A stretch of DNA of 64,000 nt from Bacillota bacterium (GTDB lineage: Bacteria > Bacillota > Clostridia > Christensenellales > CAG-138), in assembly GCA_023400985.1 (NCBI GenBank), contig JAEXEN010000038.1:248001-312000 (forward strand), in the 5' to 3' direction. The notes below the pieces were generated by a model, which did not search any database, was not told the DNA's origin, and saw only the letters and a list, made by a program, of their open reading frames with translations. The translations under genes and the position numbers were made by a program. This document shows, in pieces, positions 24,962 to 34,232 of the stretch. How positions within the stretch are numbered: the stretch's first letter is position 1; every line of letters begins with the position of its first letter.

Positions 24962-25336
24962 ATGCGCAAATTTATCGTCAACGTAAACGGTTCTTCTTAT
25001 GAAGTCGAGGTAGAGGAAATTTCCGGCGCTTCCGCAGCGCCCGCCGCTCCCGGAAAGGCCCCGGCCGCTCCTGTCGCGGCTCCCGCTCCCGCAGCGCCTG
25101 TCGCGTCCAGTGCAAACGCAAAGGGCAATCCCATCGCCGCGCCCATGCCCGGTAGCATTGTGGACGTGAAAGTCAGCGTCGGTGCGCAGGTAAAGAAGGG
25201 GCAGGTCATCATCATCCTCGAAGCGATGAAAATGGAAAACGAAGTTCTCGCCGACCGCGACGGCACCATCACCGCCCTCAACGTTTCGAAGGGTTCGAAC
25301 GTGAAGTCCGGCGACGTGCTCTGCCTGATCGGCTAA
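24962..25336 (+). CDS. Biotin carboxyl carrier protein
   Basis: A 124-residue carrier: a short N-terminal strand region (MRKFIVNVNGSSYEVEVEE), an Ala/Pro hinge (about residues 25-55) and a C-terminal biotinyl domain with the biotin-attachment motif EAMKMEN (Lys about residue 91) and Gly-rich turns. It shuttles carboxyl groups between subunits of a biotin-dependent enzyme. It lies between the OadG-like and OadA-like genes, so the three very probably form one complex. Confidence 0.93.
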   Translation: MRKFIVNVNGSSYEVEVEEISGASAAPAAPGKAPAAPVAAPAPAAPVASSANAKGNPIAAPMPGSIVDVKVSVGAQVKKGQVIIILEAMKMENEVLADRDGTITALNVSKGSNVKSGDVLCLIG

Positions 25337-25397
25337 ACGGCTTTTCCCGCGCTCCCTTAGACTTGAGCGCAAAAATAAGGAATAAGGAGGTTAGAAA

Positions 25398-26870
25398 ATG
25401 GCAGGCAAAAAATTATTGATCACCGATACGATACTGCGCGACGCGCACCAGTCGCAGGCCGCGACGCGCATGCGCACCGAAGATATGCTTCCCGCCTGTG
25501 ATATACTCGACAGCATCGGATATTATTCGCTGGAGTGCTGGGGCGGAGCCACGTTCGATACCTGCCTCAGGTTCCTCAACGAGGACCCTTGGGACAGGCT
25601 TAGAATTCTCAGGAAGGCGCTTCCCAACACGAAGCTTCAAATGCTGTTCCGCGGTCAGAACATACTCGGCTACAAGCACTATGCAGACGACGTCGTAGAG
25701 CAGTTCTGCCGTAAGGCCATCGAAAACGGCATCGATATCATCCGCATTTTTGACGCGCTCAACGATATTCGCAATCTTGAGGCCGCCATCAAGTTCACCA
25801 AGAAATACGGCGGCATCTGCGAACCCGCTATCAGCTACACGATAAGCCCCGTCCACAACGAGGATTATTTCGTCAAGGTCGCGAAAGAGCTCGTTCAAAT
25901 GGGTGCGGACACCATCTGCATCAAGGATATGGCGAACCTCTTGCTGCCCTACGACGCGTATTCCCTCGTGAAGCGTTTGAAGGCGGAGGTGGATGTGCCC
26001 ATCCATCTGCATACCCACAATTCCACCGGCACCGGCGACATGACCTATCTCATGGCCGTGCAGGCGGGTGTGGATATCGTGGATTGTGCGCTTTCCCCCC
26101 TCGGCAACGGTACGGCGCAGCCTGCGACCGAGCCTCTCGTGGCGACGCTCAAGGGCACGGAGTACGATACCGGCCTCGATCTCAACAAGCTTTCCGAGGC
26201 GGCCAAGCATTTCCGCAAAGTCGCCGATAAACTCAAGGCCGAAGGCTTCCTCGATCCGAAGATACTCAATGTCGATACCAACACCCTCATGTATCAGGTC
26301 CCAGGCGGCATGCTGTCGAACCTCATCTCGCAGCTCAAGCAGGCAAACGCCGAGGATAAGTACTATGAGGTGCTTGCGGAGATACCGCAGGTCCGCAAGG
26401 ATTTCGGCTATCCGCCGCTTGTAACGCCCACCAGCCAGATCGTGGGCTCGCAAGCCGTACTCAACGTATTGGGCGGCCGCTACAAGAGCTTCACAAAGGA
26501 ATCCAAGGCGGTGCTGAAGGGCGAATACGGCCGGCTGCCCGGTACGGTCAACGAAGAAGTCCGCAAGCTCGCCATCGGCGACGAAGAGGCCATCACCTGC
26601 CGTCCGGCAGATCTGCTCTCGCCCGAGCTCGATAAGTACCGCGAGGAGATCAAGGACTTTATGCAGCAGGAGGAGGATGTATTAAGCTACGCGCTCTTCC
26701 CGCAGGTAGCCATGAAGTTCTTCGAAAACCGCAAGAAAGCTGCGGAAGGTCCCAAGGAAGAGCCGGCCGCGGAGCCCGCTCCCGCGCCCGTATCCTCCGC
26801 CGCTCCGGCGGCACCCGCGGCGCCCGATGGCGTAAGGATGCTCTACGTAGAAGATTTGAGCATAGCATAA
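25398..26870 (+). CDS. oadA: Oxaloacetate decarboxylase alpha / pyruvate carboxyltransferase subunit
   Basis: A 490-residue carboxyltransferase. The TIM-barrel domain (about 1-290) has DTILRDAHQSQAATRM at the start, the metal ligand stretch LHTHNSTGTGDM (about 200-211), and the Lys of ICIKDMANLL. A conserved C-terminal domain (about 300-445) and an Ala/Pro-rich tail follow, ending in RMLYVEDLSIA rather than a fused biotinyl domain, consistent with the separate carrier gene upstream. No membrane beta subunit (OadB) is adjacent, so whether it pumps sodium cannot be said. Confidence 0.9.
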   Translation: MAGKKLLITDTILRDAHQSQAATRMRTEDMLPACDILDSIGYYSLECWGGATFDTCLRFLNEDPWDRLRILRKALPNTKLQMLFRGQNILGYKHYADDVVEQFCRKAIENGIDIIRIFDALNDIRNLEAAIKFTKKYGGICEPAISYTISPVHNEDYFVKVAKELVQMGADTICIKDMANLLLPYDAYSLVKRLKAEVDVPIHLHTHNSTGTGDMTYLMAVQAGVDIVDCALSPLGNGTAQPATEPLVATLKGTEYDTGLDLNKLSEAAKHFRKVADKLKAEGFLDPKILNVDTNTLMYQVPGGMLSNLISQLKQANAEDKYYEVLAEIPQVRKDFGYPPLVTPTSQIVGSQAVLNVLGGRYKSFTKESKAVLKGEYGRLPGTVNEEVRKLAIGDEEAITCRPADLLSPELDKYREEIKDFMQQEEDVLSYALFPQVAMKFFENRKKAAEGPKEEPAAEPAPAPVSSAAPAAPAAPDGVRMLYVEDLSIA

Positions 26871-26900
26871 AAACCACAGAGTGACCTGAATCGCTTTCCG

Positions 26901-26931
26901 GCCGCCCGAGATATTCTTCGGGCGGCTTTTT
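26901..26931 (+). terminator. Terminator after the decarboxylase operon
   Basis: GCCGCCCGA and TCGGGCGGC form a perfect 9-bp stem, followed by TTTTT. Confidence 0.92.
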
Positions 26932-27000
26932 CTGATAAAACCGGTTTGCCAGTCTTGCAAAATGAAAGAAAATCATGCAATTCTTTCATCATTTTTCTGT

Positions 27001-27034
27001 GTTCATTGAAATGAACGTTTCTTTCTGCTAAAAT
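27001..27034 (+). promoter_or_regulatory. Promoter before surE with palindrome over the -35
   Basis: TTGAAA (27006-27011) and TAAAAT (27029-27034) are 17 bp apart. GTTCATTGAAATGAAC (27001-27016) is nearly palindromic and covers the -35, as an operator would. Confidence 0.7.
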
Positions 27035-27103
27035 AAACCACATACAAGGAAATACGGCGGCGCGCTTTTGAGCGCCCGCTCAATGATAAGTTTAGGAGTG
27101 CTT

Positions 27104-27844
27104 ATGCGAATCTTGCTGACGAACGACGACGGTCTATTCTCCCCGGGTATCCGCGCGCTTGCGGAAATTTTCCACAACGAACATGAGGTATTTATGTCCG
27201 CGCCGGATACGGAGCGAAGCGGCGCATCCCATTCGCTCACGTTCACGTCGCCGCTGCGCATGAACGAGGTGCGGCTCGACGGGCTTTGTGACGTGCCCGC
27301 CTTCGCCGTCAGCGGCACGCCGGTGGACTGCGTGAAAATAGGGCTTGCGAACCTCGGGTTCAAACCCGATCTTGTGATTTCCGGCATCAATATCGGCGCG
27401 AATTTAGGCACCGATACTTTTTATTCCGGCACCGTGTCGGCGGCTATGGAGGCGGCGCTTTTGGGCGTCCCCGCAATGGCGGTTTCCATCTGCTCCTTTA
27501 AGCCCGAGCATCTTAAAACGGCGGCGCTCGCGGCGAAAAACGCCATCCCGTATGTAGCGCGGTGCAAAAGCTCGCTTTTGAGCGTGAACGTACCCGATCT
27601 GCCCGAGGATGAAATCAAGGGTATGAAGTTCACAAAGCTCAGCAAGCAGGTGTACGCCGCGGAGCTTGTGGAGCGCATGGATCCGTATATGCGTAAATAT
27701 TATTGGATGCCCGCCGAGCGCCTGACAAAGTGCGAACCGGATGAGGACAGCGACGAGCGCTGGACATGCGAGGGGTATATCGCGCTTACGCCGCTTTTAA
27801 CGGATCTCACCGATTTTGTAAGCCTTTCCGGTATGGAATTATAA
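27104..27844 (+). CDS. surE: 5'/3'-nucleotidase SurE
   Basis: SurE is a metal-dependent nucleoside-monophosphate phosphatase. The 246-residue product begins with the signature RILLTNDDGLFSPGIRAL (metal-binding DD at residues 8-9) and has the Ser-rich site SAPDTERSGASHSLT and SGINIGANLGTDTFYSGTVSAAMEA (parts of the conserved active site). ATG 27104 follows TAGGAGTG. It stands alone behind its own promoter and before the RpiR gene. Confidence 0.95.
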   Translation: MRILLTNDDGLFSPGIRALAEIFHNEHEVFMSAPDTERSGASHSLTFTSPLRMNEVRLDGLCDVPAFAVSGTPVDCVKIGLANLGFKPDLVISGINIGANLGTDTFYSGTVSAAMEAALLGVPAMAVSICSFKPEHLKTAALAAKNAIPYVARCKSSLLSVNVPDLPEDEIKGMKFTKLSKQVYAAELVERMDPYMRKYYWMPAERLTKCEPDEDSDERWTCEGYIALTPLLTDLTDFVSLSGMEL

Positions 27845-27862
27845 AAGTAAACGGGGGGTAAG

Positions 27863-28744
27863 ATGGCTATGGAGGAGAACGATCTGCTGGTAAAGCTGAA
27901 CAAAAATTACAAATCCTTCAGCAAGGGGCAGAGGCTTTTGGCCAGCTACATCATGGAGAACTACGACAGGGCCGCGTTTATCACCGCGTCCAAAATGGGA
28001 CGTGCCGTGGGCGTGAGCGAATCGACCGTCGTGCGCTTTGCGTATGCGCTCGGGTACGACGGTTATCCGGAAATGCAAAAATCCCTGCAGGACCTTATCC
28101 GCAACAAGCTGACGAGCGTACAGCGCATACAGCTTACCTCGGACATGGATCAAAACGACATCCTGCGGTCCGTGCTCAAGGCGGATATCGCGAACATCCG
28201 TTCCACCATCGACTCGGTGGATAATTCCGCGTTCAACGCCGCCATAGGCGCGCTGTTCGAGGCCAAGCGCGTCTACATCGTCGGCATGAAAAGCGCCGCG
28301 CCACTCGCGCAGTTTCTTGCGTATTATTTGAACTTTATCATGGAAAACATCATCTGCGTGAGTTCCTCGGTCAATGACGCGCTGGAAAGCATGCTTCGCG
28401 TGAGCCCGGGCGACGTATGCATCGGCATCAGCTTCCCGCGCTACTCCACGCGCACCGTGGAAGCGCTTGCCTTCGGCAAGAACCGCGGCGCAAACATCAT
28501 CGCCATCACCGACAGCATGTTTTCGCCCATCGCCGAGCTTGCGCATTATGTGCTCGTCGCACACAGCGACATGGCCTCTTTTGCGGATTCGCTCACCGCG
28601 CCCCTGAGCCTCATCAACGCCATTATCGTTGCCGCGAGCCTCAGGAGCAAGGACAAGCTCTATGAGCGGTTCGTGCAGCTCGAGGGTATCTGGGATTCCC
28701 AAAAGGTATATACCACAAAGGGGAGCGAAAAAAGCCAAAGATGA
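27863..28744 (+). CDS. MurR/RpiR family transcriptional regulator
   Basis: A 293-residue regulator with an N-terminal HTH_6 domain (about 1-80, with MGRAVGVSESTVVRFAYALGYDG) and a C-terminal SIS sugar-phosphate-binding domain (about 125-265, with RVYIVGMKSAAPLAQFLAYY). RpiR proteins sense sugar phosphates or amino-sugar metabolites. It overlaps the histidine phosphatase gene by four bases, leading a run of tightly packed genes through rpsA. Effector not predictable. Confidence 0.9.
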   Translation: MAMEENDLLVKLNKNYKSFSKGQRLLASYIMENYDRAAFITASKMGRAVGVSESTVVRFAYALGYDGYPEMQKSLQDLIRNKLTSVQRIQLTSDMDQNDILRSVLKADIANIRSTIDSVDNSAFNAAIGALFEAKRVYIVGMKSAAPLAQFLAYYLNFIMENIICVSSSVNDALESMLRVSPGDVCIGISFPRYSTRTVEALAFGKNRGANIIAITDSMFSPIAELAHYVLVAHSDMASFADSLTAPLSLINAIIVAASLRSKDKLYERFVQLEGIWDSQKVYTTKGSEKSQR

Positions 28745-29364
28745 GACTGATCCTTGTCCGCCACGGACAAACGCAATGGAATAGCGTCAGCCGCGTGCAG
28801 GGGCGCACCGATATCCCTCTCAACGAAAAGGGAAAGCTGCAGGCCGAAGCGATCGCCGGTCGCCTGCAGGGCAGCTCCTTTGACGCCGTATACGCAAGCC
28901 CGCTTTCCCGCGCGCGGGATACTGCGGAAACCATAACGAAGCGCTGCGGCGGTACGGTCGTATTGGATGAGGATCTCATCGAGATACAGTTCGGTAAATG
29001 GGAGGGCATGACCTCTGCGGAGCTCGACAGTACCTATCCGGAGCTTTTTCGGGATTGGGGTTGGATCGAGCGCTCTGAGGACTGCGCAAAAATGGAGGCC
29101 GAATCGCAGCAGGAGATCGTAACGCGCTCGATGCGCTTCATGCGGCAAATCGAAAGCCGCCACGGAAGCCGCGCGCGCATTCTCGTGGTAGGCCACACCA
29201 TGCCCACAAAGATCATCATCGCGCACTTTATCGGACTTCCGTACAACCGCATCCGCTCGCTGCGCGTCGAAAACTGCGCCTACAACGAGCTCGAAACGGG
29301 GCATGATGAACGCGGCTTTTTGCACGTGCTCAACGATACCACGCATCTTAGGGGGCTTATATGA
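28741..29364 (+). CDS. Histidine phosphatase family protein (phosphoglycerate-mutase-like)
   Basis: A 207-residue protein with the catalytic RHG motif in LILVRHGQTQWN (about residues 3-14), the second Arg in SPLSRARDTAETI, the Glu in EDLIEIQFGKWEGM and the second catalytic His in ILVVGHTMPTKIII. It belongs to the CobC/GpmB-like group; the substrate is unknown. Coupled to both neighbours by four-base overlaps. Confidence 0.9.
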   Translation: MRLILVRHGQTQWNSVSRVQGRTDIPLNEKGKLQAEAIAGRLQGSSFDAVYASPLSRARDTAETITKRCGGTVVLDEDLIEIQFGKWEGMTSAELDSTYPELFRDWGWIERSEDCAKMEAESQQEIVTRSMRFMRQIESRHGSRARILVVGHTMPTKIIIAHFIGLPYNRIRSLRVENCAYNELETGHDERGFLHVLNDTTHLRGLI

Positions 29365-30578
29365 GCCGCGTCGCGGTGATCGGAGGCGGGCCGGCGGGCA
29401 TGCTTGCGGCTGCGGAGGCGGCGAAGGCGGGGCACGCGGTCTGCCTGTACGAAAAAAACGAAAAGCTTGGCAAAAAGCTCTTCATCACGGGAAAGGGCAG
29501 ATGCAACCTGACCAACGACGCGGCGATGGACGAGTTTTTCGCCAACATCCCGCGCAATCCCAAGTTTCTATATAGCGCCCTTTATGGCTTTACCAACGCG
29601 GATATCGTTTCATTGATCAACGGCGAGGGTGTACTTACAAAGGTGGAGCGCGGCGGCAGGGTATTCCCCGAGTCGGACCATTCCAGCGACGTGATCAAAG
29701 CGCTGACCGCATATTTGAAAAAAAGTGGGGCAGAGGTTTTACTCAACCGTGCCGTAACGGAGATATGCCGCGACCCGGAGGGTTTTTCGGTGATAACCAA
29801 GGAGGGGGCGCAGGCGTTCGACGCGGTGATACTTTGCACGGGCGGCGCAAGTTATCCTTTAACCGGGTCCACGGGCGATGGGTACGCATTTGCGAAAGCC
29901 ATGGGGCATACCCTGACCGAGATCAAGCCCTCGCTCATTCCGCTTGCGACGGTGGAAGCGTGGCCCAAGGAACTCATGGGGCTTTCGCTTCGGAATGTAA
30001 TGCTTCGCGCCTATAAGGGCGGCAAGCTTGTGTTTGAGGAGCTCGGGGAAATGTTGTTTACGCATTTCGGCGTTTCCGGACCGCTCGTTTTGAGCGCAAG
30101 CAGCCACATGGCCGACGCGCCGCAGGGGGCGGAGCTTAAAATCGACCTCAAGCCGGGCTTAGACGAAGAGACGCTCGACAAACGCATCCTCAGGGACTTT
30201 GAAAAGAACGGCAGAAAACAATTCCAAAATGCGCTCGGCGAACTGCTTCCGGCAAAACTCATACCCATTACGGTTGCCTTGAGCGGTATAGCGCCACATA
30301 CGACTGTAAGCGAGATCACGCGCGCGCAAAGGCTGAACTTCGTTAAGCTTTTAAAGGGGCTCACGCTCCATGTGGAGGAAGCGCTTCCGGTAGAATACGC
30401 CATCGTTACGCGCGGCGGCGTTTCCGTGAAGGAGGTCAACGCCTCCACGCTCGAGTCGAAGCTCGTAAAAAACCTCTATTTTGCGGGCGAGCTTTTGGAT
30501 GTGGACGCGTATACCGGCGGTTTCAATTTGCAGATCGCGTATTCCACAGGGGCCTTGGCCGGAAGGAGCATACGATGA
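29361..30578 (+). CDS. NAD(P)/FAD-dependent oxidoreductase, HI0933/BaiN-like family
   Basis: A 405-residue flavoprotein with the N-terminal dinucleotide-binding GGGPAGMLAAAEAAKAG (about residues 8-24), the family signature KKLFITGKGRCNLTN (about 36-50), and the C-terminal FAGELLDVDAYTGGFNLQIA near the FAD site. HI0933-family genes commonly precede cmk in Clostridia, as here. The reaction is not established for most members. Confidence 0.9.
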   Translation: MSRVAVIGGGPAGMLAAAEAAKAGHAVCLYEKNEKLGKKLFITGKGRCNLTNDAAMDEFFANIPRNPKFLYSALYGFTNADIVSLINGEGVLTKVERGGRVFPESDHSSDVIKALTAYLKKSGAEVLLNRAVTEICRDPEGFSVITKEGAQAFDAVILCTGGASYPLTGSTGDGYAFAKAMGHTLTEIKPSLIPLATVEAWPKELMGLSLRNVMLRAYKGGKLVFEELGEMLFTHFGVSGPLVLSASSHMADAPQGAELKIDLKPGLDEETLDKRILRDFEKNGRKQFQNALGELLPAKLIPITVALSGIAPHTTVSEITRAQRLNFVKLLKGLTLHVEEALPVEYAIVTRGGVSVKEVNASTLESKLVKNLYFAGELLDVDAYTGGFNLQIAYSTGALAGRSIR

Positions 30579-31246
30579 AAGAAAGAATCAACATCGCCAT
30601 CGACGGCCCCGCGGGCGCAGGGAAGAGCACCATCGCGCGCGCCGCGGCAAAAAGGCTCGGCATCTTATATCTCGATACGGGGGCGATGTACCGCGCCATG
30701 GCGCTCAAGGCCATTCGCCTGGGGCTCACGCCCGGGGACCGCGAGGAGGTTCTTCCCATCCTTGCGGGCACCGAGATCGGCGCAAAAAATGTCGCCGGCA
30801 CACAGGTGACCTACCTCGACGAGGAGGATGTGTCGCAGCTTATAAGGACACAGGAGGTATCCAAGGGCGCAAGCGATATCGGCGTCATCCCCGAGGTACG
30901 CGTGAAGCTCGCGGAGCTTCAAAGGAAGATCGCGCGGGAAAACGACGTGGTGATGGACGGCCGCGATATCTGCACATATATCATGCCGGATACGAAAAAC
31001 AAGTTTTATGTGACCGCCTCCGTGGAGGAGCGTGCGAGAAGGAGGCTTCTCGAGCTCAACGCGAAAGGGGAATACTTGGATTATACGATCGAAAAGATGC
31101 GCCTTGAGATCGCCGCGCGCGACCATACCGACAGCACACGGGAGTTTGCGCCGCTGACGCAGTCACCCGACGCAATCGTGATCGATACCACGAACATGAG
31201 CATCGACGCTGCCATCGAAACCCTTATGAATAACATCCGTCTGTGA
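30575..31246 (+). CDS. cmk: Cytidylate kinase
   Basis: Phosphorylates CMP/dCMP. The 223-residue product has the P-loop IDGPAGAGKSTIARAAA (about residues 8-24), the substrate-binding YLDTGAMYRAMALKA, the MDGRDICTYIMPD segment (about 128-140) and a Lid region with arginines (EERARRRLLEL). It overlaps the upstream gene by four bases and is followed at 10 bases by plsC. Confidence 0.96.
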   Translation: MKERINIAIDGPAGAGKSTIARAAAKRLGILYLDTGAMYRAMALKAIRLGLTPGDREEVLPILAGTEIGAKNVAGTQVTYLDEEDVSQLIRTQEVSKGASDIGVIPEVRVKLAELQRKIARENDVVMDGRDICTYIMPDTKNKFYVTASVEERARRRLLELNAKGEYLDYTIEKMRLEIAARDHTDSTREFAPLTQSPDAIVIDTTNMSIDAAIETLMNNIRL

Positions 31247-31256
31247 GGAAACAAAA

Positions 31257-31853
31257 ATGCTTTACTTTCTTGTGAAATACCTGATCGGGCCGTTCGTGCT
31301 TCTTGCGCTTCGGCCGGTCGTGCACGGGCGGAGAAACTTAAGGGTGAGCGGCAAGGCCATTTTCGTATGCAATCACCGCTCCATGCTCGACCCCGTGATC
31401 ATCGCGCTCATCTCGCCGCGCGTCGTGCATTTCATGGCAAAGAAAGAGCTTTTTTCGACGGCTATCGGCCGCTTTTTCTTCCGCGCCCTGTTTGTTTTGC
31501 CCGTGAACCGCAAAAACGTGGATCTGCAGTCGCTCAAGGAATCGTTAAAGGTGCTCAACAAAGGCAAGGTGTTCGGTATTTTCCCCGAGGGGAAGCGCGC
31601 CGTTACCGATAGTCTCGATGAATTCGAGCGTGGCGCGGCGTTTTTGGCCATCCGATCCGGCGCGCCCGTTATTCCTATTTATATCCATCACAGCAGCTAT
31701 AAAACGTACCGCCCCGTGATTTTGGTGGGGAAGGCCATCGATATCAGCCATATCGTGGCAACTGCCAACAAATCGACCCTCATTGACGTCGTGACCGACG
31801 AGATCGCGGACGCGGTGGACGCGCTTCGCGTGGAGTTGGAGGAAATGGATTGA
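31257..31853 (+). CDS. plsC: 1-acyl-sn-glycerol-3-phosphate acyltransferase
   Basis: PlsC makes phosphatidic acid. The 198-residue product has the HX4D motif in CNHRSMLDPVII (about residues 37-48), the FPEGKR motif (about 105-110), and an N-terminal membrane segment. Genes for cmk, plsC and ispH-rpsA are commonly clustered in Clostridia. Its stop overlaps the TTG start of the fusion gene. Confidence 0.92.
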   Translation: MLYFLVKYLIGPFVLLALRPVVHGRRNLRVSGKAIFVCNHRSMLDPVIIALISPRVVHFMAKKELFSTAIGRFFFRALFVLPVNRKNVDLQSLKESLKVLNKGKVFGIFPEGKRAVTDSLDEFERGAAFLAIRSGAPVIPIYIHHSSYKTYRPVILVGKAIDISHIVATANKSTLIDVVTDEIADAVDALRVELEEMD

Positions 31854-34186
31854 AAATAATCATTGCCGGCGATATAGGTTTTTGCTTCGGCGTGCGGCGT
31901 GCCATCGACGCGGCACAGGTGGCCGCGCATCAGAACGGCGGCGTAAGCACGCTCGGCGAACTGATCCATAACGACTTTGTTCTCGACGAACTTCGCGCGC
32001 AGGGGATCGCTGCTGTGACCGATCCTGAGGCGGTAGAAGAAGGCGGAACCGTTGTCATTCGCTCGCACGGGGTTGGCACCGACGTTTACGAGCGCTGTAA
32101 AAACCGTAATGTGGTGGATGCGACCTGCCCGTTTGTGGAAAAGATACACGATATCGTGAAAGAGTATTCAAAACTCGGCTATCAGATCGCCATTGCCGGA
32201 AAGCCGGATCATCCGGAGGTGGTCGGCATCAACGGCTGGTGCGGCGGCCATGCGATTTTTGTGCAGTCCGTGGAGGACGTAAAGGCGCTTGGCGCTTTCG
32301 ATAAGGTCTGCTTGGTGGCGCAGACGACCTTCCCCTACGAGCTATATGAAAAGATCGTGGAGGCGTTGCCAAAGTCGCGGGAGATCAAAGTATTCCATAC
32401 GATCTGCCCCACGACGCTGAAGCGGCAGTCGGAGGCGGCGGAACTGAGTAAAATTTGCACAAAGATGATCGTGGTGGGCGACGCAAACAGCTCCAATACG
32501 CGAAAACTCTACGAGGTATGTAAAAAATGGTGCAAGGATACGCAATCCGTATCAAATCACAATGAACTTTCACTTGAAAAAATCCAATCGGATGATATAA
32601 TAGGTGTTGTCGCGGGCGCATCTACGCCGGACCGCATAATTAGGGAGGTTATTACTAGGATGAGCGAACTGGAAAAGACGATGGCCGAAGAAACCGAAGT
32701 AGAAAATAAATTGGTCGAAACGGAAGCAGCGGAAGCCGTCGCACAACCCATTGAGGCAGAACCAGCCGCAGAAACGACCGAGCAGCAGGCCGAACCTGCA
32801 GAGAAGGCCGAGCATGATAACGCGGAGGCGAGCTTCGCCGAGGCGTTTGAAAAGACGCTCGTCCGCATCCGCAACGGCCAGATCCTGAAGGGCTCCGTCG
32901 TTCAGATCGTTGACGGGGAGGTATGCGTCAACATCGGCTACAAGTCCGACGGGTTTATACCGCGCAACGAGTTTTCCTCCGATCCGGACGTGAACCCCGC
33001 GGATACGCTCAAGGTGGGCGATGAAATCGAAGTGGAAGTCATCAAGGTCAACGACGGGGAAGGAAACGTGCTCTTAAGCCGCAAGAATGTGGAGAGCAAG
33101 CGCGTTTGGGACAACCTTCTGCAGGATGATGATATCCAAAATAAGGTATTTACGGGCATCGGCAAGGAGGTCGTCAAAGGCGGCCTAATTGCCAGCATCG
33201 ATGGCGTTCGCGCTTTCGTGCCCGCTTCGCAGCTTTCCACCAAGTACGTGGAAAACATCGGCGACTATGTAGGCAAGGAGCTTAAGCTCAAAGTTATCGA
33301 GGTCGATAAATCCCGCAAGCGTATCGTCGCTTCGCATAAGGCTGTTCTCTTAGCGGAGGCCGAGGAAGCCCGTAAGGAAAAATGGGGCAAGCTTGAGGTT
33401 GGCGCGAAGGTCAATGGTATCGTGCGCAGGATTACCGATTTCGGCGCATTCGTCGACATCGGCGGCATCGACGGCCTCGTTCATGTGACCGACGTGGCGT
33501 GGGGCAGGGTGAAGCACCCGTCCGACGTGCTGAGCATCGGTCAGGAGATCGAAGTCATCATCCGTGATGTGGATGTGGAAAAGCAGCGCGTTTCTCTCGG
33601 GTACAAGCAGCTCCAGCCCAAGCCTTGGACGATGGCGGCCGAGAAATATCCCGTCGGCTCCGTTGTGGAAGGCAAAGTCGTCCGTATCGTGCCGTTCGGC
33701 GCGTTTGTGGCGCTCGAACCCACCATCGACGGCCTCATCCACATTTCGCAAGTGGGCGTGAAGCGCATCGTCAAGGTGGAAGACGAGATTAATGTGGGCG
33801 ACATTGTGCGCTGCAAGGTGCTCGACGTCAACCCCGAAGCAAAGCGTATCAGCCTGAGCCGCAGGGACGTTATCCTCGACGAGAACCCGGAAATCCTCGA
33901 AGAGCTCGTCCGTGAAAAGGCCGAGCAGGCTAAGGAAAGAGCCGAGCGCGCGCAGGCTGCCGCCGAGAAGACACAGGAAAAACCGCAGGAAAAACCGGCC
34001 CAGCGTCCCGAGCGCCGCGAGCGCAGGGAAGCCCCCACAGGTGATCGCGCGGAGCGCCGCCCGAGGCGCGAGGATTCCGATTATGAGCTGCCTCCCGTGC
34101 AGCAGTCCACCACCTCGCTTGCGGACCTGTTCTCAAGCCTCAACTCCGAAGGCGCCGAAAACGAGGAAAATTCGGATAAGGAATAA
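31850..34186 (+). CDS. ispH-rpsA: IspH (HMBPP reductase) fused to ribosomal protein S1
   Basis: A 778-residue two-part protein. Residues about 1-268 are IspH, the iron-sulfur enzyme that makes IPP/DMAPP, with cluster cysteines in GFCFGVRRA, DATCPFV and HTICPTT and the C-terminal VAGASTPDRII. Residues about 271-345 are an acidic linker, followed by four S1 domains (about 346-416, 430-500, 517-590, 603-675) and a charged tail rich in Arg/Glu. The start is TTG 31850 behind TTGGAGGA. Such fusions are known in Clostridia. An internal promoter, SD and ATG at 32574-32662 could give a separate S1. Confidence 0.94.
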   Translation: MKIIIAGDIGFCFGVRRAIDAAQVAAHQNGGVSTLGELIHNDFVLDELRAQGIAAVTDPEAVEEGGTVVIRSHGVGTDVYERCKNRNVVDATCPFVEKIHDIVKEYSKLGYQIAIAGKPDHPEVVGINGWCGGHAIFVQSVEDVKALGAFDKVCLVAQTTFPYELYEKIVEALPKSREIKVFHTICPTTLKRQSEAAELSKICTKMIVVGDANSSNTRKLYEVCKKWCKDTQSVSNHNELSLEKIQSDDIIGVVAGASTPDRIIREVITRMSELEKTMAEETEVENKLVETEAAEAVAQPIEAEPAAETTEQQAEPAEKAEHDNAEASFAEAFEKTLVRIRNGQILKGSVVQIVDGEVCVNIGYKSDGFIPRNEFSSDPDVNPADTLKVGDEIEVEVIKVNDGEGNVLLSRKNVESKRVWDNLLQDDDIQNKVFTGIGKEVVKGGLIASIDGVRAFVPASQLSTKYVENIGDYVGKELKLKVIEVDKSRKRIVASHKAVLLAEAEEARKEKWGKLEVGAKVNGIVRRITDFGAFVDIGGIDGLVHVTDVAWGRVKHPSDVLSIGQEIEVIIRDVDVEKQRVSLGYKQLQPKPWTMAAEKYPVGSVVEGKVVRIVPFGAFVALEPTIDGLIHISQVGVKRIVKVEDEINVGDIVRCKVLDVNPEAKRISLSRRDVILDENPEILEELVREKAEQAKERAERAQAAAEKTQEKPQEKPAQRPERRERREAPTGDRAERRPRREDSDYELPPVQQSTTSLADLFSSLNSEGAENEENSDKE
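32574..32662 (+). promoter_or_regulatory. Internal promoter, SD and start codon for the S1 half
   Basis: Inside the fusion gene, TTGAAA (32574-32579) and TATAAT (32596-32601, preceded by TGA as an extended -10) are 16 bp apart. GGGAGG (32644-32649) then precedes an in-frame ATG at 32660 (Met271), exactly where the IspH homology ends. Together these form a complete expression signal for a free 508-residue S1. Confidence 0.65.
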
Positions 34187-34198
34187 ACCCTTTATAGT

Positions 34199-34232
34199 AA
34201 AACGGCATGGTCAATCGACCATGCCGTTTTTT
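34199..34232. terminator. Bidirectional terminator
   Basis: AAAACGGCATGGTC and GACCATGCCGTTTT form a perfect 14-bp stem with a four-base loop and T/A tracts on both sides. It ends ispH-rpsA and the convergent glycosyltransferase gene, whose last codons and stop lie within the hairpin. Confidence 0.92.

Noticed and set aside
25413..26453. A 346-residue minus-strand open frame opposite the oadA gene
   Set aside because: Composition (His/Arg/Leu-rich) and exact antisense placement show it is a shadow of the carboxyltransferase gene.
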